DNA of 64,000 nt from an uncultured Eubacteriales bacterium (lineage in GTDB: Bacteria > Bacillota > Clostridia > Oscillospirales > Oscillospiraceae): NCBI GenBank assembly GCA_900545585.1, contig UQZR01000008.1, forward strand, positions 1 to 64,000, given 5' to 3'. Shown here piece after piece: positions 58,030 to 64,000 of this stretch. Made by a program: the position numbers and the translations under genes. A model generated the notes under the pieces. The model searched no databases, was not told the origin of the DNA, and saw only the letters and a list, made by a program, of their open reading frames with translations. The stretch's first letter is position 1, and each line of letters begins with the position of its first letter.

Positions 58030-58896
58030 TTGAAAAAGCTCTATGACGGGGTGCAGCGCTTCTGCGCCGCCCACCCCCGCTTTGGTATTCCCAATCTGAT
58101 GCGCGTCATCGTCATCGGCAACGCGGCGGTGTATATCCTGTCCATGCTGACAATGTACACCAATCCCGCCGCGCTGGACTTTCTCAAATTCAACCTGAAC
58201 GGTCTGCTCCACGGCGAGATCTGGCGCATCGTGACATTCATCTTCTATCCCAGCGCCAGCTCCCCGCTGATGCTCATCATCAGCCTGTACTTTTACTACT
58301 GGATCGGCTCGACACTGGAGCAGCAGTGGGGCACCGCCAAGTTCAATCTCTACTACTTCAGCGGTATGCTCCTGACGGTGATCGGCGCCATTCTGGCCAG
58401 CCTTATCACCGGCAACAGCTTCATCAGCGTGGCGGGCACCACCTACGTGAACCTGTCCATGTTCTTCGCCTTCGCCATGCTGTTCCCCGACACCACGGTG
58501 CTGTTCATGTTCTTCCTGCCCGTGAAGATGAAGTGGCTGGCGTATCTGGACGGTGCGCTGTTCGCCTTCGACATCATCCGCGCCATTGGCCAGCACAACT
58601 GGGCAGGCGTGGTACTGCCGGTGGTGGCGCTGCTGAACTTCGCCGTGTTCATCTGGCCGGAGGTACACTATCTGGCCAACCGCACCAGGCAGCAGTACAG
58701 CCCCAGGACCGTGCAGTTCAAGCAGGCGGTAAAGCAGCAGGAGAAGGAAAAGGGCTATCACCACAAGTGCGCCGTGTGCGGCCGCACCGACACCGACTAC
58801 CCCGATCTGCAGTTCCGCTATTGCAGCAAGTGCGCGGGCTACCACTGCTTCTGTCAGGATCACATCTTCAACCACGTACACTTCACCGAGGAGTGA
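58030..58896 (+). CDS. Rhomboid-like membrane protein with C-terminal zinc ribbon
   Basis: Protein of 288 aa with about six helices. LLHGEIWRIVTFIFYPSASS matches the rhomboid L1 region, but the expected GxSG serine is absent (GTTYVNLSM instead), so it is probably not a protease. The soluble tail carries CAVCGRTD and YCSKCAGYHCFCQDH, a likely zinc-binding domain. The start is TTG at 58030-58032, nine bases after AGGAGG. It is monocistronic. Its function is unknown; derlin- or iRhom-like handling of membrane proteins is only an analogy. Confidence 0.78.
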   Translation: MKKLYDGVQRFCAAHPRFGIPNLMRVIVIGNAAVYILSMLTMYTNPAALDFLKFNLNGLLHGEIWRIVTFIFYPSASSPLMLIISLYFYYWIGSTLEQQWGTAKFNLYYFSGMLLTVIGAILASLITGNSFISVAGTTYVNLSMFFAFAMLFPDTTVLFMFFLPVKMKWLAYLDGALFAFDIIRAIGQHNWAGVVLPVVALLNFAVFIWPEVHYLANRTRQQYSPRTVQFKQAVKQQEKEKGYHHKCAVCGRTDTDYPDLQFRYCSKCAGYHCFCQDHIFNHVHFTEE

Positions 58897-58900
58897 GTGC

Positions 58901-58939
58901 AAAGCACCCTCCGGCCTGTTGGCCGGAGGGCGCTTTTTT
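58901..58939. terminator. Bidirectional terminator between the rhomboid-like gene and the ABC permease gene
   Basis: Stem AAAGC-A-CCCTCCGGCC with GGCCGGAGGG-C-GCTTT, loop TGTT, six T. Confidence 0.85.
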
Positions 58940-58941
58940 GT

Positions 58942-61014
58942 TTATTCACGCTCCACCGCGCCGCTGACGATGTGGTAGTAGGCATTGGAGGTCAGCTTAT
59001 AGGCCAGCGTATACAGCAGAGCGAAGGCCACGTAGCAGACGACGGTGGTGCCGATGAGCAGCGAGGTGTTGCTGAGGTTGAACAGCAGCAGGAGCTTGTG
59101 GATGAAGGGGAAGGCGAAGCACAGGTGGACGCCGGACAGGGCCATGGGCAGGAAGAACACGGTGAGCAGCTGGGAGTTGATGCTGCGGCGGATGTCCTGC
59201 TTCGTCATGCCCACCTTCTGCATGATGGCGAAGCGGCTCTGGTCCTCGTAGCCCTCGCAGACCTGCTTGTAGTAGATGATGGACACGGCGGCCAGCGAGA
59301 ACACCACGCTGAGCATGATACCCAGAAAGAACAGGCCGCCGTAGGCGCCGTAGAAGTCGCTGCGGTTGGCCGCCAGAGACTCCACCTCCCAGCCGGTGGT
59401 GAGGTCGGTCTCCGCGTTGACGTTGTACAGGGCCAATTGCAGCGCGTCCGTCAGGCTCGCAGGCACGCCGTCCGTCCCATAGGAGGCGGAGCCGCCGTGC
59501 TGCGCGTCATCAGGCAGGTCACTGTCGAACTGATAATACCAGCGAAGCTGGACGGAGAGGTCGCTGTCGGCGGACAGAGCCAGCAGCAGCCGGGCGGCGC
59601 TGTCGAAGTCGGGCACCACCACGTAGAGGGACGGGGTGACATCGGCGGCGGCGGCGCCATTGACGGCACAGCGGTCCAGCAGGGACTTCACGCGCCACGT
59701 GGTATCGCCCACGGTGAACTGCGGGGCCGTGTAGGTCATGCGGTGGCCGTAGACATAGACCTCATCACCCGACAGCGTCAGCTCCGTGCCCGTAAGGGCG
59801 TTGTAGTCCGGCAGAGAGATCAGGGTCACGCGGGTCACCTCCGCAGTCAGGCCGCCGCTGTCGCTGACGCTGCGTAATGCGCCATCCGGCGTCAGTATGC
59901 CGTAGAGCCATGCGGCGCGGTAATCCTGCACATTGTCGCGGGAGGAGCCCATGGCGTCCGCGGCGTCCGCCACGGCGGCGCGGAGGATGTCCAGATGCGC
60001 TTCGTCCATCTGGTCCAGCCGGTCGCCGAAATAGCACTCCACGCCGATGTCACGGGGGTAGCGCTGGTGCAGGGCGTCCTCCACGCCGTAGTACATGCAG
60101 GTGGTGGAGGAGAGCATCACCAGCACCATGGTGGCCAGGACGCAGATGCTGGCAAGACCCGCGCCGTTGCGCTTCATGCGGTAGGCCATGGAGGAGACGG
60201 ACACGAAGTGGCGGGGCTGATAGTAGTAGCGGGGGTTCTTCTGGAGCATGCGGCACAGGGCCACGGAGCCGGTGATGAACAGCAGGTACGTGCCCACAAT
60301 GACCATGATGACCGCCACGAAGAACCAAGTCAGTGCCTCCAGCGGCTCGCGGATGGACACGGCCAGCCAGTACGCGCCGCCCAGCAGGGCGATGCCCAGC
60401 ACGGCCAGTGCCCACCTGGCGCGGGGCGGCTTCTCGCCTACGGATTCGCTGCGCAGCAGGACCACGGCGCTGACGCGGTGCAGTTCCCACAGGGAGCGCA
60501 GGAAGATCAGAGCGTGGATGGCGGCGAACAGGCCCAGCGTCAGAAGCAGCGAGGGGATGCTGACGGTGAAGGTGTAGGCGATCCGGAGGTGGAGGAGATT
60601 CAGCAGGGCCACCTCCGCCAGCTTGGACAGCAGGATGCCCAGCGCCAGACCGATGAGGGTGGTGGCGCCGCAGGAGAGCAGCGTCTCCCACAGCAGGATG
60701 CGGGCGATGTTGCCCTTGCCCATACCCAGCACGTTATACAGGCCGAACTCCCGGCTGCGGCGGCGGATCAGGAACGAATGGGTGTAAAAGAGGAAGATCA
60801 GGGCGAAAAAAGCGATGACCACGCTGCCGAGGCTCATGATCAGGGCCGTGCTGCGGCCGCCGGACATCTGAGGCAGTACAGAGGACACCGACAGGCCCAT
60901 GAGGATGTAGAACATGGCGGTGACGCCGGTGCAGGTCAGCAGGTACGGCAGGTACAGCCGGCGGTTCTGCTTCATGCCCGTCCACGCCAGACGGGGGTAA
61001 AATCCGCGGTTCAT
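58942..61014 (-). CDS. BceB-type ABC transporter permease
   Basis: FtsX-domain permease of 690 aa with ten predicted helices and a large external domain of roughly 200-230 residues (about 310-540, from YYGVEDALHQRYPRDIGVEC) between helices 7 and 8. This is the layout of BceB/VraG transporters that remove peptide antibiotics from lipid II-cycle targets and signal to a paired kinase. The ATG overlaps the ATPase stop as ATGA. It is the last gene of the four-gene module. Confidence 0.9.
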   Translation of the reverse strand: MNRGFYPRLAWTGMKQNRRLYLPYLLTCTGVTAMFYILMGLSVSSVLPQMSGGRSTALIMSLGSVVIAFFALIFLFYTHSFLIRRRSREFGLYNVLGMGKGNIARILLWETLLSCGATTLIGLALGILLSKLAEVALLNLLHLRIAYTFTVSIPSLLLTLGLFAAIHALIFLRSLWELHRVSAVVLLRSESVGEKPPRARWALAVLGIALLGGAYWLAVSIREPLEALTWFFVAVIMVIVGTYLLFITGSVALCRMLQKNPRYYYQPRHFVSVSSMAYRMKRNGAGLASICVLATMVLVMLSSTTCMYYGVEDALHQRYPRDIGVECYFGDRLDQMDEAHLDILRAAVADAADAMGSSRDNVQDYRAAWLYGILTPDGALRSVSDSGGLTAEVTRVTLISLPDYNALTGTELTLSGDEVYVYGHRMTYTAPQFTVGDTTWRVKSLLDRCAVNGAAAADVTPSLYVVVPDFDSAARLLLALSADSDLSVQLRWYYQFDSDLPDDAQHGGSASYGTDGVPASLTDALQLALYNVNAETDLTTGWEVESLAANRSDFYGAYGGLFFLGIMLSVVFSLAAVSIIYYKQVCEGYEDQSRFAIMQKVGMTKQDIRRSINSQLLTVFFLPMALSGVHLCFAFPFIHKLLLLFNLSNTSLLIGTTVVCYVAFALLYTLAYKLTSNAYYHIVSGAVERE

Positions 61015-61775
61015 CGTGCGTCACCGCCTGCCTGCAGCATGGTCAGGGTGTCGGAGATGACCTGATAGAAGCCGGCGTCGCTGCTGTCGCCGCGGTAGAC
61101 CTGATGGAACACCTCGCCGTCCTTGATGAACAGCACGCGGCCGGCGCGGCTGGCCGCCTTGACGGAGTGGGTGACCATGAGGATGGTCTGGCCCCGGCGG
61201 TTCACGTCGCCGAACAGCGTCAGGAGCTCATCGGTGGCCCGGGAGTCCAGTGCGCCGGTGGGCTCGTCCGCCAGCAGCAGGCGGGGCTGGGTGATAAGTG
61301 CGCGGGCCACGGCGGCGCGCTGCTTCTGGCCGCCGGACACCTCGTAGGGGTACTTTTTCAGCAGGTCCGCGATGCCCAGCTGGTCCGCCAGAGGACGCAG
61401 GCGGTCACGCATCTCGCTGTACGGACGGCCCGCCAGCACCAGCGGCAGATAGATGTTGTCCTCCAGCGAGAAGGTATCCAGCAGGTTGAACTCCTGAAAC
61501 ACGAAGCCCAGATGGTCACGGCGGAAGGCGGCGGCATCCGCCTCCTTCACGGCGGACAGGTCACGTCCGTCCAGACGCACCGTGCCGGCGGTAGGGGTAT
61601 CCAGCGCCGCCAGAATGTTCAGCAGCGTGGTCTTGCCGGAGCCGGATTCGCCCATGATGGCCACATATTCGCCCTGCTCCACCGTGAACTCCACGTTGTG
61701 CAGGGCCTCCACGCGGCTGCCGCCGAAGCGGGTGGTATACACCTTGCGCAGACCGCTGACTTCCAGAATCGACAT
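61011..61775 (-). CDS. BceA-type ABC transporter ATPase
   Basis: ATPase of 254 aa (MacB/BceA group): Walker A GESGSGKTT, signature VSGGQKQRAAVARAL, Walker B LLADEPTGALD. The start at complement 61773-61775 has AAGGAGG eight bases upstream; a longer frame is not supported. It pairs with the adjacent permease. A promoter with a BceR-like box lies between it and the kinase gene, as in Bacillus bceAB. Confidence 0.93.
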   Translation of the reverse strand: MSILEVSGLRKVYTTRFGGSRVEALHNVEFTVEQGEYVAIMGESGSGKTTLLNILAALDTPTAGTVRLDGRDLSAVKEADAAAFRRDHLGFVFQEFNLLDTFSLEDNIYLPLVLAGRPYSEMRDRLRPLADQLGIADLLKKYPYEVSGGQKQRAAVARALITQPRLLLADEPTGALDSRATDELLTLFGDVNRRGQTILMVTHSVKAASRAGRVLFIKDGEVFHQVYRGDSSDAGFYQVISDTLTMLQAGGDAR

Positions 61776-61805
61776 AAAAACGACCTCCTTTTGTTTGCAG
61801 GTCAC

Positions 61806-61879
61806 AGTATAGCAGGGGCGGGAAACGGCTGCCATAGCGTTGGCTTACATTTCCCGCCCGTATTCTAACAGAATTGTAA
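61806..61879 (-). promoter_or_regulatory. Promoter of the ABC genes with a BceR-like box
   Basis: ATGGCA (complement 61830-61835), 18 bases, TATACT (61806-61811). About 30 bases upstream of the -35 the minus strand reads TTACA-ATTC-TGTTA (complement 61866-61879), one mismatch from the BceR pattern TNACA-N4-TGTAA. Confidence 0.5.
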
Positions 61880-61891
61880 GATTTCAGACGC

Positions 61892-62884
61892 TCACTCCAG
61901 AGGGCCGGTGCGGCGGCTCAGGTCCAGACGCAGCACGGTGCCCTCCCCTGCCGCAGACGATGCGGTGATGGTATGCCCCAGGTCGCGGCAGATGCGGCGG
62001 CAGAGGTACAGACCGATACCGCTGGCCTGCCGGTAGGTGCGGCCGTTGCGGCCCGTGTAGCCGCGATCGAAGATGCGGGGCAGATCCTCCGCCGTGATGC
62101 CGATACCGGTGTCGCGGATGCAGAGGGTGGCAGGGGCCTCCGCGTCGATGGTGATGCTGCCGCCCTCCGGCGTGTATTTCAGGGCGTTGGACAGTACCTG
62201 CTCCACCACGAAGCCCAGCCACTTCTCGTCTGTCACCACCGACAGATGCAGCGGCTCATAGTGCAGGGTGAGCTTACGGTCGATGAACTCTCCCGCGAAT
62301 TTCCGCAGGCTCTGGCGGATGATGCCGTCCAGATCGCAGGCGCGGATCACATAGTCGCTGGTCCCCTCGTCCAGGCGCAGGTACATCAGCACCATGTCCA
62401 CGTACTGCTCGATGCGCAGCAGCTGGCTCATGAGCCGGCGGGCATTGGGGGTGTCGTCCGGCTGGAGGGTCAGGCGCATGGCGGCGATGGGGGTCTTGAT
62501 CTGATGGACCCAGGCGGTGTAGTAGTCCACCATCTCCCGATAACGGGCGGCGTCGGCCGTCTCCCGCTCCGATGCGGCGCGGCGCAAGGCGGCGATGGCG
62601 GCCATGCAGTCGGCCTCCCCAATGGAGGCGGGTTCCGGCAGGTCCATGAGCTGGGCGTTAGCCGCCGTCTGGAGCTCCGAGAGCTTCCGGTGGCGGCGGA
62701 GGGTACGGGTATAGTCCCAGACTGCGGCGGCCAGACACAGCAGCAGGCTCAATAACGCAGGGTAGGCCACTGCCGCCAGCGGCAGGCCATACAGAGCAAA
62801 GCCGGCCGCCAGCAGGCCCCAGCTCAGGATGAACAGTAATATCGCCAGACGGTGCTGGCGGAGGTAGCGTCTGAAAAATTCCAT
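61892..62884 (-). CDS. BceS-type intramembrane-sensing histidine kinase
   Basis: Kinase of 330 aa with two helices (about 12-31 and 36-56), almost no external loop and no sensor domain. His127 lies in AWVHQIKTPI. The N box is at Asn233 (VLSNALKYT) and the G box is DTGIGI. Such kinases rely on their BceAB-like transporter to sense peptide antibiotics. AAGGAG precedes the ATG. It follows the response regulator gene by 24 bases. Confidence 0.93.
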   Translation of the reverse strand: MEFFRRYLRQHRLAILLFILSWGLLAAGFALYGLPLAAVAYPALLSLLLCLAAAVWDYTRTLRRHRKLSELQTAANAQLMDLPEPASIGEADCMAAIAALRRAASERETADAARYREMVDYYTAWVHQIKTPIAAMRLTLQPDDTPNARRLMSQLLRIEQYVDMVLMYLRLDEGTSDYVIRACDLDGIIRQSLRKFAGEFIDRKLTLHYEPLHLSVVTDEKWLGFVVEQVLSNALKYTPEGGSITIDAEAPATLCIRDTGIGITAEDLPRIFDRGYTGRNGRTYRQASGIGLYLCRRICRDLGHTITASSAAGEGTVLRLDLSRRTGPLE

Positions 62885-62908
62885 AGTTCTCCTTATGTCA
62901 GTCCTGTG

Positions 62909-63586
62909 TCAGTCCTGCGCCACCAGATAGCCCACGCCGTGGCGGGTGGTGATGAAATCCTCCAGCCCCGAGGCGGTCAGCTTCCTGCGCAGGCGGTTGA
63001 CGTTGACCGTCAGGGTATTCTCGTCCACGAAGCTGTCCGTCTCCCACAGGGTCTGCATCAGCTTTTCACGGCTGACCACCTGTCCCGCCCGCTCCATAAG
63101 GCACAGCAGGATGCGGTACTCGTTTTTCGTCAGGTCGACGGACGCGCCGCCGTACTCCAGCTTCTGCACGTCCGTGCGCAGGCGGGCCCCGCGGCACACC
63201 GGCACCGGCGGCTGCACCGCAAAGTCGTAGGTGCGGCGCAGCAGGGCCTGCACCTTGGCCATCAGCACGTTCCGGTCAAAGGGCTTGGCGATGAAATCGT
63301 CGGCGCCCATGTTCATGGCCATGACGATGTTCATATTGTCCGCCGCCGAGGACAGGAAGATGATGGGCACGCGGCTGGTGCGGCGGATCTGGCGGCACCA
63401 GTGGTAGCCGTCGAAAAACGGCAGAGAGATGTCCAGCAGAATGAGGTGCGGGCCGTAGGCCGCGGCCTCCTCCGCCACGCGGCGGAAATCCGAGACGCAG
63501 CGGGCCTCCAGCGCCCAGGACTCCGCCTGTTCACAGACGGCCTGCGCGATGGCGGCGTCGTCCTCCACGATGAAAATACGGTACAT
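62909..63586 (-). CDS. OmpR/BceR-type response regulator
   Basis: DNA-binding regulator of 225 aa. The receiver domain has phospho-acceptor Asp52 (LILLDISLP), an acidic pair near residues 8-10 (VEDD), and Lys in IAKPF. The winged-helix domain contains LTKNEYRILLCLMER and VNRLRRKL. Expected to activate the ABC genes when phosphorylated by the adjacent kinase. GGGAGGGGAG precedes the ATG. Confidence 0.94.
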   Translation of the reverse strand: MYRIFIVEDDAAIAQAVCEQAESWALEARCVSDFRRVAEEAAAYGPHLILLDISLPFFDGYHWCRQIRRTSRVPIIFLSSAADNMNIVMAMNMGADDFIAKPFDRNVLMAKVQALLRRTYDFAVQPPVPVCRGARLRTDVQKLEYGGASVDLTKNEYRILLCLMERAGQVVSREKLMQTLWETDSFVDENTLTVNVNRLRRKLTASGLEDFITTRHGVGYLVAQD

Positions 63587-63621
63587 GGCGCTCCCCTCCC
63601 CTGCTTCTTCGCTGCCAGTTT

Positions 63622-63650
63622 ATTATACCCGACAGGAGGGCCGGTGGCAA
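63622..63650 (-). promoter_or_regulatory. Promoter of the two-component genes
   Basis: TTGCCA (complement 63645-63650), 17 bases, TATAAT (63622-63627). Divergent from the GntR promoter. Confidence 0.65.
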
Positions 63651-63685
63651 GCCGCCGGAGCTTACGACTTTTTTAATTTTTGGGG

Positions 63686-63749
63686 TTGACAGCAAACTGT
63701 GTTATTCGTATAATACAGTTAACGACCGTATTACACAGCTAATACAGTT
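63686..63749 (+). promoter_or_regulatory. GntR gene promoter covered by repeated operator arms
   Basis: Perfect TTGACA (63686-63691), 17 bases, TATAAT (63709-63714). AACTGTGTTAT (63695-63705) and ATAATACAGTT (63710-63720) form an inverted repeat with one mismatch across the -10. TAATACAGTT recurs at 63740-63749. Autoregulation by the encoded GntR protein is likely. Confidence 0.72.
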
Positions 63750-63771
63750 TCGCAGAAAGGAGGCGAGGCGC

Positions 63772-64000
63772 GTGATCTCATTTCAGGACTTCCGACAAAC
63801 GGACGGCACCCCCATCTATCTCCAGATCGTCCGATACATCCAGCAGGGGCTGGCGGCAGGCACCATACAGGACGGCGACGAGCTGCCGTCGCGGCGGGTG
63901 GTGTCGGCGCTGCTGGCAGTGAATCCCAACACCGTGCAGAAGGCTTTCAAGCTGCTGGAGGACGAGGGGCTGGCCACGTCCCGTGCCGGAGCCAAGAGCT
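63772..64000 (+). CDS. GntR-family regulator, YtrA type (N-terminal part)
   Basis: The first 76 codons are in the window. GTG start at 63772 with AGGAGG eight bases upstream. The winged HTH reads TPIYLQIVRYIQQGLAAGTI, then LPSRRVVSALLAVNPNTVQK and LLEDEGL, characteristic of the YtrA subfamily. These are short regulators that usually control an ABC transporter encoded just downstream, here outside the window. The promoter carries operator-like repeats. Confidence 0.9.
   Translation, partial: MISFQDFRQTDGTPIYLQIVRYIQQGLAAGTIQDGDELPSRRVVSALLAVNPNTVQKAFKLLEDEGLATSRAGAKS

Noticed and set aside
1..64000. CRISPR arrays, rRNA genes, intact insertion sequences, restriction or anti-phage operons
   Set aside because: No regularly spaced repeats, no transposase or integrase, no Cas or defence domains were seen on either strand.

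Overview
The window is a gene-dense, GC-rich stretch of a low-oxygen, spore-forming Firmicute, most likely a butyrate-producing gut member of the Oscillospiraceae (Clostridia). Reasons: butyryl-CoA genes (crt-hbd-bcd-etfB), the forespore sigma factor SigG with a YlmC/YmxH-like protein, a SpoIVFA/SpoIVFB-like pair, RNase M5, RbgA, a CIRCE element, an S-box (SAM-I) riboswitch, AGGAGG ribosome sites and TTGACA/TATAAT promoters throughout. The assignment is inferred from gene content only.

Layout. 1-3.1 kb: butyrate operon on the minus strand, running off the left edge in etfB. 3.2-5.2 kb: trmB, sigG and the YlmC-like gene. 5.2-11 kb: glnS, then rnmV-holA-comEC. 11.1-15.7 kb: a FlK-like thioesterase and a complete potABCD polyamine importer. 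15.8-22.2 kb: rRNA pseudouridine synthase, then DUF177-rpmF, a DUF512 radical SAM gene, der, plsY and a DMT transporter. 22.2-22.8 kb: a tiny divergent pair (59-aa protein and XRE regulator) around twin operator-like repeats. 22.8-29.3 kb: the proteostasis run tig-clpP-clpX, lon-engB. 29.3-33.6 kb: phosphoesterase, dipeptidase, yraN, rnhB, rbgA, rplS. 33.6-37.6 kb: the two radical-SAM-linked genes (TIGR03936/TIGR03960 type) and the SpoIVFB/SpoIVFA-like pair. 37.7-38.9 kb: tRNA-Pro(CGG), an orphan prepilin and a decayed mobile-element gene. 38.9-46.9 kb: B3/B4 protein, icd-acn divergent from citrate synthase, proBA. 47-53 kb: DUF2325 protein, iron-sulfur-type flavoprotein, FMN hydroxyacid dehydrogenase, two MATE pumps and a HAD phosphatase. 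53-58.9 kb: CIRCE-controlled hsp20, ftsH, an rRNA methylase, metK behind an S-box, and a rhomboid-like membrane protein. 58.9-63.6 kb: a BceRS-BceAB-like peptide-sensing/resistance module. The right edge holds the start of a GntR (YtrA-type) regulator.

How it fits together: most genes are housekeeping (translation, protein quality control, membrane lipid, rRNA/tRNA modification), with carbon and nitrogen linkage through citrate synthase-aconitase-isocitrate dehydrogenase (2-oxoglutarate, then glutamate) next to proBA (proline). Sporulation genes lie in three places. Accessory material is limited: the 22.2-22.8 kb regulatory pair, the pilin plus mobile remnant behind tRNA-Pro, and the antimicrobial-peptide module. 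The points most worth a second look are the XRE/59-aa module, the SpoIVFA-like protein with an intact LytM active site, duplicated palindromes in the rbgA leader, two redox enzymes with cysteine clusters, and several operator-like dyads placed on promoters.

No CRISPR array, rRNA gene, intact insertion sequence or prophage was seen. Stretches over 300 bases without an intact gene (2950-3272, 38300-38892, 53443-53774, 57675-58029) are explained by the promoters, leaders, terminators and the pseudogene listed.
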